This document shows, one piece after another, positions 47,880 through 58,960 of a DNA stretch of 64,000 bases. The notes under the pieces were generated by a model. It had not been told where the DNA came from, did not search any database, and saw nothing but the letters and a program-made list of their open reading frames with translations. This DNA comes from Epiperipatus broadwayi (lineage: Eukaryota; Onychophora; Udeonychophora; Euonychophora; Peripatidae). The position numbers and the translations under genes are program-made. The first letter of the stretch is position 1. Every line of letters starts with the position of its first letter. The stretch spans positions 7,773,922 to 7,837,921 of the forward strand of contig JAQFVV010000042.1 of the NCBI GenBank assembly GCA_028023455.1. Direction: 5' to 3'.

Positions 47880-48085
47880 GACGAATCCCTATGGTAGACA
47901 GAATAGCCACCTCAGTAGGCCAACAGTTAAGAGTAGAATTCTGAATGAGAATCAGCCTTCTACTAGTGGTATCCCAACAATACCAAAGAAAAATATAAAA
48001 GGTAGTAAAAGTAGCGGGGCATTAAATTAAAAAGGACCTCGCAGGAACGTTCCTCACTTCGGGGCCCTATTTTTAAACATATGGG
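47880..48085. other. Junction where protease, RT and RNase H are missing
   Basis: Gag linker text (NENQPSTSGIPTIPKKNI, frame-shifted) ends near 48028. Integrase text begins by about 48090. A typical gypsy element has more than 2 kb of protease, RT and RNase H between these points. No remnant of them is visible, so an internal deletion end probably lies between about 48030 and 48085. Confidence 0.75.
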
Positions 48086-48883
48086 GAACAGCATGATGTG
48101 GATTATCAATAATATAGACCTTTCAACCGTCAAAAATTTATTCTTGTGATGTATGACATTTTTACCAAATATGTCTCTGCTTACCCAGTTCCAAAAACAG
48201 ATGCTAAAAATGTTATTAAGTGCTTGGAAACTTATCAAATTCCATTAATAGGAAAACCAGCTTCAATACTTACCGACCACGCTACTGCATTCATTTCTGG
48301 TACATGGAAAAAGTGGGGTAAGAAGCAAAATATTCAACATATCATGTGCTCGATTAGAAATCCCCAATCCAATCCAAGTGAAAGAATCATGCGTGAGATA
48401 AGTAGGTTGTTCCGAGTATATATGGAACGGGATCACAAACAGTGGGTCAATAAGTTGCCACAGGTGATTAATTATATAAATATAACTATTAATGAGTCTA
48501 CTAGGATGTCTCCAATTCGGCTGCACTTTGGTAGACCTGAACCTTTACTAATCAAAACACCGTTACCCGTAATAGTGGAAAATATTAATGTGGAACATGA
48601 CCAAGCACTGGCCAGAATTAACCTTAAAAAGATGGGTGATAAACGCACTCGTTATTCCAAAACCAGTCCACATCCTTTTAAAGTCCATGATTTTGTTTTA
48701 ATTAGAACTCCCCATGTGAGTAATCTCTGGAAACGTATGTTTAGAAAATTCATGTATCTTTATGAAGGCCCCTATGAAATTGTGAAACAAGTGGGTGAGA
48801 ATGCCTTTTTGGTCTCAACCCCTGATGGAACAAGAGGTACCTATAATGCCCGAAGCTTACTACCATATCCCAAGCAAAATTAA
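48086..48883 (+). pseudogene. Gypsy integrase (DDE core and C-terminal domain)
   Basis: The integrase frame can be followed upstream of its first Met to HDVDYQ (48092-48109), where the second Asp (48101-48103) sits at the first catalytic position, and is then cut by TAA at 48110-48112. Downstream it is open for 245 codons: VMYDIFTKYVSAYPVPKT, ILTDHATAFIS with the second catalytic Asp, and NPQSNPSERIMREISRL with the catalytic Glu. The C-terminal part has KVHDFVLIRTP, YEGPYEIVKQVG and GTYNARSLLPY, the SH3-like fold region of gypsy integrases. The zinc-binding N-terminus is missing. The catalytic triad is conserved, but the stop and deletion should prevent activity. Confidence 0.88.
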
Positions 48884-48991
48884 ATCCTTTAAACTGTATT
48901 TATTGACATAAGAAAGAAGTAGGATATAAACTTAGTAATACCCTAAGAAGTGTTAAAAATACATATATTATTTTATTTTTTATTTATTATA

Positions 48992-49004
48992 ACAGTGGGA
49001 GAAT
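48992..49004 (+). promoter_or_regulatory. Polypurine-tract-like site before the 3' LTR
   Basis: cagtgggagaat lies immediately upstream of tgtaacctag, the 3' LTR start, in the position expected for the plus-strand primer. The purine run (gtgggagaa) is short. Confidence 0.55.
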
Positions 49005-51735
49005 TGTAACCTAGTGTTATTGACACTTGGTTTACTTGGCATTATTTCTGCAGGAAAACAATGCTATTCTTTAAAGAAATAAAAAGATAAAATAACAATA
49101 GTAATAATTGATTAATAAAGTATGCTATTCACTCACTTTGGCATGTTTTGGGTGAATAACTAATAGATTTAATAACTCAATGTCATTTTTTAAAGAGAGA
49201 ACATGAATAATTTAATTGAGATATTAATAATTAGAGCAAATTAATATGGTATAAAAGCTAAACAGTAATTGATTTTGGATGGGTAGAGGGGAGAGTGGAT
49301 GAGTGTCTTATCATAAAGCACAATAACTTCTGGTAATTTCTTTTTGTAAAAAAAAAAAAAAAAAAAAAAAATAATGTTTAAAGAATTATACATCACTGAT
49401 TGTTAATTTAATGTATTTATTATTATTTTTTTTATATTGTCAAATTACTTTGTAATCCAGGTAAATAATACTAAAACTATATGATTGTAATAGGTTTTTC
49501 CTTTCTTTTGTTTATGTTATAATCAAATGATTATTTTTCTGTAAGAGGTCGCTAAAGTAAAAAAAAAAAACAACAAAACGAAACAACCAATTTCATAATC
49601 AAGATCATTTTTTTTTTTTTGAAAAATATAGTCTGCTTTTAGTTTTCAAGGAAGGAACAGTGCTGAAATTTGGTAACTCAATTTTTTCATTTTATTTTGC
49701 AGAAATAAATGTAATCAAAGTAAAATTTTAATAATATAATGTGTGGCTAAATTTTTTTGATAAGACATCCTGATTTTCTTTGCCATCTACCTATTTAAAG
49801 ACCTTTTATACTTAAAAGTTTATTGTCTCATGATAAAGTTCAAAAATGACAGATGTAACTAAAAGAGTCACGAAAAATTATATTATGTCTAAATGAAGGA
49901 AGATAAATGATTTCCAAGAAAAAATTAATTATTTATTAACTTTATGTCATTTATTGATATTTTCTTGGTATAGAAAGAAAAAAAAAATAATTGAAAGAAA
50001 TATTTTGAAACCAAGGAAAATCAACTAGAAACATTTTCACGCTCTTTCTCAATATTGTCTGCCTTTACAAGTAATGTAGTTACATACGTTAAAATATGTT
50101 TTATTCACCAAGAATTGTCTGGAAATAATAATAATGATAAATAAGATTAAATTATGCACCTGTATATTTTTTAAAATAAAAAAAAAAAAATATAAACTTT
50201 CTCAGAGTAAATATATGAAAAGTTATATAGGGGCATTCTTACGGAGAAGTTACCGTTAAAAAAATTTATAATTCCTAAAGTATGAACAAAACCAAATATC
50301 TTAGTGACTTAATGGTAAAAATAAATGATATATTATATTACACATCAGTTGGAGTTATTCAAACTTCCTATACATGTAAATCAGCTGCAGTTATTATCAG
50401 AAGAATCTCGAAAAAATTGCGCATTTTCGTCCATAAGTAAGCTAGCTAATAAGCATTGTACGTATCATCAATAATAAAAAAAAAAAGAATTGTGTATGTT
50501 TATCATCTATAGTCAAATATTCGTCTATATTAGAAGTCTATTTTTTTTCTATGGATCCCAAAATTGTAGCAGTTTAATTCAAGTAAGAATTAATCTTCAA
50601 TTCTGCTATATTTTTCTTTACCTAATTTATTAAACGCACAAAATAAGAGAAAACTTTTATTTAAAGGAAATAATACCATGCGTTTATTGTTTTTAAACTT
50701 GCTTCGTGAAATACGACTGGATAAAGCTCTTCACCTGGACCAATTGCTCAACAGAAAAACATTTTCTAATGAGAGAATATGCACTTGTTAATTAATGATT
50801 GTTTAAAACTAAGTTATAAATGATATGTATTTTTTTTGTTATATCACATAGGTTAAAGTCTGTATGGTCAAGGGATATTTAATAGCCTTGTAATGACAAA
50901 GGTATGTTTTAATATAATTATTATAGGTTAAGTTGATATTTAACACGAAAGAAAAAAAATCTATAAAATATGTTTTAATTATTACATACAATTGTAGGTA
51001 GAAATTTTGTATGTTAGATACGTAAAAGAAAAATATTTAGATATTTAAGGGGTAAAATAACTATTGAAAATTATCAGAAGTAACTAAAAAAAAAAAAAAA
51101 AAAAATGAATTTATTCCCAAACCATTAACTTTGGTTGCACATTATTCCATTCCCATTTAGTTAAATTGTCTAAGTAATAAATCTTAGTTATATTATTGTG
51201 TTGTCATGGATGATGGAAGGGCACAAAAAGCACCCTTGTCTTTTTATTATTCTGACTGAGATTCTAAAAAAAAAAAAAAAAAGGGCTGTGTTATTCAAAA
51301 TTATACGTCATTATTGAATAGAATTATCATCTCTTTAAATAATATAGCAGTTGATATGAGAGATGAAGACACATTGAATTTAAGTAAAATAAATGTTTCC
51401 TATAGCCGACCAGAATGCCAGTCATATGCGACAACACAATACTGCCGAGCATTTCCTTACATGAAACAAAGAACCCTGAGATTAATATTATTATAATTAT
51501 TCTTTAAATTAATAAGTGATCAATTATTGTTGTTATTACAATCGTGGCATGGCTTAAGAGAATTGAATGTACAATTGTATTATATGAAAGGTATTTTGGA
51601 TCATATTGGAAAATTAATGGATATGTTGCTTTATTTTGGTTGCTTTAACAACAACCTGAAAAATTAGTGTCATGGGTGAAAAGTGCAAATAAACTAATAA
51701 ATAAAAAGAAAAGAAGGTATATTAGATATGGGTTA

Positions 51736-51738
<3 letters not shown>
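49005..51738 (+). repeat. 3' LTR of the gypsy element, with ~1.2 kb extra segment
   Basis: 49005-50476 follows the 5' LTR closely to caataataa. The LTR end segment (aataaataaaaagaaaagaaggtatatta... to ggttagaa) then reappears at about 51694-51738. The intervening 50477-51693 is absent from the 5' LTR. The extra segment starts with a poly-A run and has small AT-rich openings, for example 51314-51496 (60 codons, unrecognised). Confidence 0.8.
50477..51693. other. Segment present only in the 3' LTR
   Basis: It lies between matching LTR sequences caataataa (left) and ctaataaataaaaag (right). It is either an insertion in the 3' LTR or original LTR sequence lost from the 5' LTR through aataa microhomology. 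No ORF, tRNA-like promoter or inverted ends were recognised. Poly-A runs lie at 50478-50488, 51086-51105 and 51267-51282. Confidence 0.65.

Positions 51739-51770
<32 letters not shown>
51739..51770. repeat. (TA)n microsatellite at the right flank of the gypsy element
   Basis: Sixteen TA units. The matching tract on the other side (43873-43898, and before the gap) suggests the element landed in a TA repeat, so any short TSD is hidden. Confidence 0.9.
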
Positions 51771-51777
<7 letters not shown>

Positions 51778-52230
51778 ATCATAATATGAATTTTTTTTTT
51801 TGCAAACTCCATAAGTCTATGTTCTCTCTCATTTTTATTACCATAATCAAATTTACCTACAACATTTTCATCTTTCAGTTGTTTTTTAATTCTAGTATTA
51901 AAATCTCCCATAACAATTTTAAAATGTTATTTGGTCTGATCAAAAACTTTTTGTACATCCATATAAAAATCTTTTACTACTTCATCACTATGAGAACTTG
52001 TTAGGGCATAAACCTGAATTATATGCATTTGATATCTGCTATTAAGTTGAATAACTAGTCTTGTCAGTCTGTCCCATACACCATCAATCTTCACAGTGTT
52101 GTTCTTCCACTTTTTAAATTATCTCTTCATCTTTTCTTCTAACTTCACAAAGTGCAACAATGTCCCATTTTATATGAGACAATTTTTTTCTTCCAATTTT
52201 TGCAATCTTCTTTCAATATGACTAGAAGTA
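51771..52230 (-). mobile_element. RTE endonuclease fragment, displaced 5' part of copy B
   Basis: The minus strand matches copy C from about 42340 to 42860 (endonuclease; EFAKKK-like text, then the region around the first metal-binding Glu), with stops and small indels. Its left edge begins close to where copy B stops in the same coordinate of the element (copy C equivalent about 42270). It is therefore best explained as the remainder of copy B, separated by the insertion of copy C and the gypsy element. It is 5'-truncated at about 52230. Confidence 0.8.
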
Positions 52231-53941
52231 TATATAGAACTATAAAATTAGGAACAATGATATAGATAGTTCGATTTAATGAATATACAACTAGTTAGTA
52301 GTTAGTGGCAGTAATTGTAATAATCAAATTTTATATAATAGCTATAAAGTTATTAACTGAAAAGAGGTAGTGGACTAAAGATAAAATGATTACTACCACA
52401 ATTATTTAAATTTCTGAGAAATTAAAATAACAAAGTTGCAGTTATTTTTAAACTTCTATCTTTTATGATTTTATATTACAAATCACAATACCCAGTTGTT
52501 TAAATGTTGAAACTTATATTAAATTAAGAAATTTAACATAGATTTTAATATTTATAAAAATGAAATAGATATACTTTTGAGGATTCTTTTAAAATTTAGA
52601 ATGATATTCTAAATTTTACATTAGTCCAAGTAGAACCATTACTAATACAATTAAAGATTTATGAATTATTAATGGTTTTTTTTAAGTACACTGTAATGCA
52701 TATTCATTAATACTAACATAGTTACATTTAAATTTTTACTTGAAGCTCTTTTGCAAACCTTGACAGTTACTTATTTTTACAATTCTCTGGAAATTAACTT
52801 TAAAATATCAGATATGATGAATTTCACTTATTTAAAGTTTAAGTAATTCTTTTATTATTATTATCTTGAAGTAATTCATTCTTTTAAAAGAGACGACATT
52901 CAGATTTTTTAAAACATTTTTTATGACGATGTATATATATATATTTAATGATAAGCATTTGTTCTGGAATTTCATTTTTGATTTGTTGCATTATCAAACA
53001 CTGATATTTGTTTTTAAAAGGAAATTTGTGAATATATGTGAGAAAAGACAATTTATTCTCATGTTTGTGAAATGTAATTTTTAGTAATTTTTTTATAAGA
53101 TATTCTGAAAGGATTACATAAGCAACTTTCTATTCTTTCTAAAAAGAAGTGGAGAAAAAGAGATATTCTTAATCATGTATGATTTATATAAAAAGATTTT
53201 TTTGTTTTTACATTTTTTTTATTAAAAAAAAAAGACAAAAGCTTTTCTGCTTTTTAAAAAAATTTCCTAGAGAAAAAACTAAGTTTATAAAATTTAAGAT
53301 TATCTTATAATTTTTAAAAAAAATTATGTGTAATTGTATAAAATATATTGAATTGTGAAACTTTCTAATCAGAAACTAGTCCAGAATACTAAAAACATCT
53401 ACAGTTACCCAAGTCTGTTAAATGTTATCTGTCTTTAATAATGAAATACAAACAGAAAAAATGAAAAGTGAAGAAATTAAAATGAAATGAAAAAAAAAAG
53501 TCATAATTTTTTTTTTTTTTTTAAATCTTGACATACACTTGCATACTGATCCACATTTCATTGAATATAACGGTATTTTTGTATTTGAGATAATAATTAA
53601 GAAATAGTTTGGCTTTGAACATGGGACTTTAAATAATTGGATTGCATATTGCTGCATTTGAAATATATTTTATTTGAACATAGTAATAAATACCTTTACC
53701 CCAATAATCAATATTTTCATTCTGTTAAACTTTATAAGTAAAGAAAAACTAATGCATGAAATGATGCTAAAGATCACTTTGATGAGGGACCCTAAGACCA
53801 ACACATAGCTCCTCAACTCATAAATATATTATGAAAATTATAAACGTTATAAGATTTTTTAAAAATTGAAATAAAAATCAACCAAAAGTTTAAAAAATCA
53901 GACAGTCTTTTCTTTTTTTTATGAAGAGGAAGGAAGAATAG

Positions 53942-53943
<2 letters not shown>
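52231..53943. other. AT-rich DNA without recognisable gene
   Basis: No supported feature. Poly-A/T tracts occur, for example at 53508-53522. Confidence 0.65.

Positions 53944-54025
<82 letters not shown>
53944..54025. repeat. (TA)n microsatellite, about 41 units
   Basis: An uninterrupted TA run of about 82 bp, the longest in the window. It is not flanked by transposon sequence that I recognise. Confidence 0.95.
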
Positions 54026-54030
<5 letters not shown>

Positions 54031-54661
54031 CAAATCAATATATATATCAACATGCAGTAAATTTTATTGTATTTTGATATATATTGATTAGAATATTACA
54101 TATATTGTGGAACGAATACAGACATCAAACTTAATTTATTATATATATAATCTGAAAAGATTAGTACGCAAAATGAAATTTTATATTTTAAATTATTTTT
54201 GAATCGAATATGGGATGTTTTTTTTAAAACAATAAAATATAAAATTTTAAGATTGCTTTTATGGAAATGAATTTGTGAATTGATATAAAAATTGTAGAAC
54301 TTTTTAAATTAAAATATAAAATTTTATGTCATATATATATATCATTAAAAACCAATCAACACACAGACACTCCCAATATCAATGACAGTCAACAATTTCA
54401 AATTGTTGTCAAGACAACCTCTGTTTAGCAATATATATATATATATTGAGGAATTTATTTTGGTATCTTCTATGAGATCACCATTTTTACAAACTTTTAT
54501 GGATGAGTAAGAAATAAAGGGATTAATAATTAGGCACTTTTGAAATATTGATATGGAAATAGGTTGAGAAGTTGGAAATAAGAAATTAAAAATGTTATAG
54601 GATAAGAACTGATAGAGAATGAAAAGAAACAGGTTTTATTAAAGAAAGATTGTGGGATGTA

Positions 54662-54930
54662 ATTATATTTATTTCTGATGAGAAAAGATAACACCACAAA
54701 TTCTAAAATTTGTTCTATGTTCCATTGACTTGTGAACATATTGTAAGATGCTTCAGAGTTAATGGTTCTTGTAACCAATGACATTTATATTTATTTCTGA
54801 TGAGAAATGATCTTAGGATTATCATTTAGAAAAGGTAACAGCACAAATTCTAAAATTTCTTCTATGTACCATTGACTTGTGAACATATTGTAAGATGTCT
54901 CAGAGTTAATGGTTCTTGTAACCAATGATA
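54662..54930. repeat. Tandem duplication, units of about 120 and 147 bp
   Basis: Unit 1 (54662-54783) and unit 2 (54784-54930) share ttatttctgatgagaaa, cacaaattctaaaattt, cattgacttgtgaacatatt and gagttaatggttcttgtaac. Unit 2 has an extra ~28 bp (cttaggattatcatttaga). Divergence is low. No coding meaning is seen. Confidence 0.85.
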
Positions 54931-56782
54931 CTTTATTGAAGGATATATAATTTCAAAACAGTGGTTTTGCCATGTCTAACACCTAGATAAGACATGTTAG
55001 TATCTAGATAAAATTATAGTTATAGCATAATGACATTTCTGTCACTATGCAGTGTTTATACTATCTGAAGTGGCAATTCAAAATGCAGAAATGTGTCGCT
55101 TGTCAAATTTTTTCTATAGTAGCTTTTAACTATGCAATGTTCTGGCAGTAATTAACCTGAGTGAGTTCTTATTAGTAATATCACATGCATCTTGTTACAT
55201 ATGTATCACAATTCAAATTTAGACCAACTTAAATAGATTTATGTTAATATTTTATTAAAGGCATTCAATTATCAAGTGATTTAGTAACAAGATTTTCAAA
55301 GCATTTTGATAACTTCTCATATATTTTTTGTTTTACATGAAGTAAGGTCTATTAGTTGAACATGAAATGAATTTTAAATGTGATTGCATGACAACTTTGA
55401 TGATTTTTATTTTCAATTTAAGCAACTTAATTGAATTTTTATATCAATATGTCACTTCTCCTTAGATTGAACAATTTTTATGTTAAGTAATATATCATGT
55501 GTTTCTTCAAAAGCTATAAGAAAGTCATGAAATTATTGTTTGTGTATAAATAGAGCAAAAATGATTTTTATATATATTTAAAGATTTTATTATTATATAT
55601 TAAAGTTAAAATTTTGAAAACTGTATTTATAAAAGTGAAATTCTAGTTTTTCAGCATGATTTTTATCTATGATTTATCAACTAATACTAATACTACACTG
55701 ATGTAAAATCATTCATTGATTCTCACTTCAACTGAAGATATATTTATTCTGATTTTAGCAAAGAAGTTGTTATAATAAACAGTTATATATGAATTTCTAA
55801 ATACTGACATGAATTTCTTTGCAACACAAAATAATTTTTATTTTATAGCAGAATGAATATATAAATTCAACATTCCTTTTCTTTTTAAAACTTGTTTTTA
55901 TTCCAAACTATAATTCCTTTTTTTTTAAAAAAAATAAAGATAGGGAAGGAGGAAACTTGATAATGACTACAGAATGTAGTTGAAACATTGTATGGAAGAG
56001 AAAAAAAATTATAGTTTGGAATAAAAAACAAGTTTTAAAAAGAAAAGGAATGTTGAATTTATATATTTATTATCATGGAGCTATAATTTAAAAAGAAAAA
56101 GAAGTGAAAAGTTGTGTATATAATTATATTTATGGCAGAAATAACTGTTTTGGTTGTGGTTTTGTGATCCAATTCTGAAGATAACACTTATAATCCCATT
56201 GTTTTTGTATTTTATAGCAGGATTTGAATAGACTAAATAAGATATGATAGCCTGAAAATATTTAAACAAATAAATGTTTTTTTTCTAAGTGTTTGATTTT
56301 TAAATCAAATATTAACATTTTTGAGAATTTGTATATGTTGATGATAGATATGGTCATGAATATAACTAAGGGACTTAATGTATAGAACGTTTAGCATCTA
56401 TATAGTAAGGGACTTATGTATACTGTTTATTGCTTCTAGTTGGAACAAGTATTTTTTTTATTAAATCATAGAGGATTTTTAAGAAAATTTAAAATGTTTT
56501 CATAGTCAATCCATCTACTCATAAAATTTTTGATCAATAAATAGACTATTTTTAATTGGAGAATAAAAGCCCCAAGTTTAGCTTAAGTTAACTATAGGCA
56601 TTGAGTTTATAGGTTTTTTTTTTTTTTAAATTTAATTTTGCATTGATTTTCTGCATAAAAAAATAATTGTTTTTATTTATTTATTTTTTTAAAGGAAAAA
56701 AAAATTAGAAATAAGATACATAGAGAAATGGGAAATGTTATCTACATTAATGTGAATGTTCTAAAAAGACTACAGATTTGTA
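54931..56782. other. AT-rich DNA with one palindrome
   Basis: No gene is recognised. An inverted repeat with arms of about 60 bp lies at 55857-55917 and 56009-56066 (core tttttaaaacttg, aacattccttttctttt), separated by about 90 bp. Confidence 0.7.
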
Positions 56783-56868
56783 GGTGTGTGTGGTTTACTG
56801 CAGTGATAGAATAATAGACTCTGGAGCTCAAATTTCTTATGAACTCTGAGCAATAACCATTTGATTTT
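56783..56868 (+). repeat. tRNA-like SINE, copy 2
   Basis: ggtttactgcagtgatagaa (box-A-like) is followed by gagctcaaatttcttatgaa (box-B-like, degenerate) and gagcaataaccatttgat. It is collinear with 13396-13530 but lacks that copy's middle insertion. Length and layout fit a short tRNA-derived SINE. Confidence 0.5.
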
Positions 56869-57899
56869 TTATATATATATTTTATTGCAGTAGCTATTAT
56901 TTTTTAGTAATACGATAGTCTGTAATATAACTTTTATCAGCCAAATGTTAAGATTATAATTTAGAATAAAAGAAAAAAATGATTTCAAAAATACCAGTCA
57001 ATTAAAATCACTAATCTTGATAAAGAATAATTCTCAAAAATCCTGTAATATATTTAGGAAACAATTTTTATTTTATTTTTAGAAAAATGTAATATAAGCA
57101 AATTTTGTAGAATAGTTATAATGCTTCTTAATTATAAACATTTTTTTCCCTTCTTCAGTTCGTGTTATAAACTGTTGTAGTATTAATTTTATAAATGAAA
57201 CATTTATTATTTTTATATAATTATTTATAGATTTAGAAATTGATGTTTAAAAATAGAAAATGCAATAGTTTTAAAAATATTTTGTGGATGATAGCATATT
57301 TATTAAAATGATAATTTATAGAATTTTTTACTTCAAATATCTTTTAATTATGGCAATTTCATTTTTATCATTCATTAAAAAAATTTTCTTCCCATCTTTT
57401 TTTATACTGATACAGATTAAAAACAATCTTAATAAATTTAATTAAGGTGTGTAGTAAAAATATTTTGTTATTGAAATTACTTCCTGTTGTTATGATTCAT
57501 TTTCAGTTCTTAATTAAAAGATGTCTTTCACACATTTTGCTTTCCAAGAAAATCCCTATAAATGAGTAATATTTTATTTTTATGTCTTTAAAATTGATAA
57601 TTAAAGTAAGTATTAATAAAGTTAGTCTTATTCAAATATTGCCTAAAAATTTATATGTACATTTGTGTATTCTAGTCATAATATTGTTTAGATTTGCTTC
57701 TCATTCAGTTTTATCTATACAGCTCTTGTCAGGGATAGGGGACAGATTGAAAAATAAATAAACAGATAGCCATAGGAAAAAAGAAAGTATCAAAATCATA
57801 ATAGAGAATTTATAACCCATGGAAGATTGTGCTTACCATATGAAATAGAAATATATCTTCTGAACATATATCCCTTTTGCCAAGACATAATGATACTCA
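56869..57899. other. AT-rich DNA without recognisable gene
   Basis: Nothing beyond poly-A/T tracts could be supported. Confidence 0.65.
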
Positions 57900-58960
57900 G
57901 TTATTTTTATATAAACTGTACAACAGTCAATAATATGTTTAAAAATACATATATACAAGCATATTGCGATGTTACAGAAGAATAAACTTAAACAAACATA
58001 TATGTGATATGGATATGCAGCGCATAGTTTAGATAATATATTTTCACAATATGGGGTAAATACCACAAATAATAATAGATGTAGGACTAATAAACAAAAG
58101 AAGTGGATAAAAATTTCATATTTGCCTAGTGTATATAATATATTAAATAAAAAAAGTAAAAATTATATCGATAAAAACATTAATGTGGGATGGGCTAATA
58201 GCAAAAATTTAGATAAATTGATAACTAATTGTAGGATGAAAGATGATATAAAATATAAGAGAGGAATGGTTTATAAAATTAGATGTAATTTTTGTAATAT
58301 GGTTTACTATGGCCAGATGGCAAAGCAATTGGGAGAAAGAGCTAAAGAACACAATGATGCGATTGCTAGGAAAGATGATAGATCTGCATTATATGTTCAT
58401 TATTTGCAGTATGTACATAAAATAAATTGTATTGATAATATAAGAGTTCTAGATTATATTAAAAATGTTAATAGACGCAAACTATATGAAACAAACTATA
58501 TCATGTATAATAAAAACAACTGTATGAATATAAACAAAACATCCATTAAGTTGAGTAATAAATGGTTAATGGATAAAGAATGGATAGTTAATTAATATAT
58601 GTGGATGTATATCCATTCAATATATATAACATGGTAATTTCGTAGTAGGATTGAAAAAAAAAATCACGTAATAGATCGTGTCGGATATCCATTTATTTAT
58701 CTGTCTTCTCTCATGTATTGATATAGATGTCACTGTATGTACTTTAAATCGTGGTATTCTGGAGACATATTGAAAAGGGCAAAAAACATAATTTGCCGAA
58801 AAAGGCTTTTCTATGGTAATTTTATAATTTGTAATCTTTGTTGCTTGTATATATGTATTTTTAAACATATTATTGACTATTGTATACTTGAAGTGCAACA
58901 TAAAAAAAGAATTGGTTTTAATTCTGATTCTTTTTCTGTATAGTTATATGAACTATATAT
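57900..58960 (+). mobile_element. Penelope-like element, 5'-truncated, with inverted terminal repeats
   Basis: It contains a GIY-YIG endonuclease ORF (58122-58595). Sequence near the left edge (about 57915-57975) is inverted relative to the right (about 58838-58890); the core tatgtttaaaaatacatata is nearly exact in both. Terminal repeats in direct or inverted orientation are a known property of Penelope-like elements. The RT domain is absent upstream of the endonuclease, so the copy is truncated. The exact ends are uncertain. Confidence 0.7.
58122..58595 (+). CDS. Penelope-like GIY-YIG endonuclease domain (157 codons, intact ORF, partial protein)
   Basis: Residues 48-53 (GMVYKI) and 61-65 (VYYGQ) form the two halves of a GIY-YIG motif. 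They are followed by GERAKEH (71-77) with the conserved Arg, and a His. Cys55 and Cys58 give the CxxC often seen between the halves in Penelope-like elements. The part before it (YNILNKKSKNYI, then NLDKLITNCRMKDD) is the linker from RT. The frame is open further upstream (to about 58040, KWIKISYLPSVYN), so the Met at 58122 is only the first available start. The domain nicks DNA during target-primed insertion. The ORF ends naturally at 58593-58595, and no internal stop suggests a young fragment. Confidence 0.85.
   Translation: MPSVYNILNKKSKNYIDKNINVGWANSKNLDKLITNCRMKDDIKYKRGMVYKIRCNFCNMVYYGQMAKQLGERAKEHNDAIARKDDRSALYVHYLQYVHKINCIDNIRVLDYIKNVNRRKLYETNYIMYNKNNCMNINKTSIKLSNKWLMDKEWIVN

Larger units (their letters stand above)
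43873..51770 (+). mobile_element. Ty3/gypsy LTR retrotransposon lacking protease, RT and RNase H
   Basis: Direct repeats at 43899-45394 and 49005-51738 are LTRs. Between them lie a PBS-like site, a gag gene and an integrase gene in plus orientation, then a purine-rich tract just before the 3' LTR. TA repeats flank both outer ends (43873-43898 and 51739-51770), consistent with insertion into a TA microsatellite. The gag and integrase style is Ty3/gypsy. The pol middle is missing, so the element is non-autonomous. The LTRs are still very alike apart from one large indel, which implies a fairly recent insertion. Confidence 0.88.

Noticed and set aside
53944-54025. Long TA tract as a possible structural boundary or transposon end
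   Set aside because: TA microsatellites are common in such genomes and no element ends here; kept only as a microsatellite.
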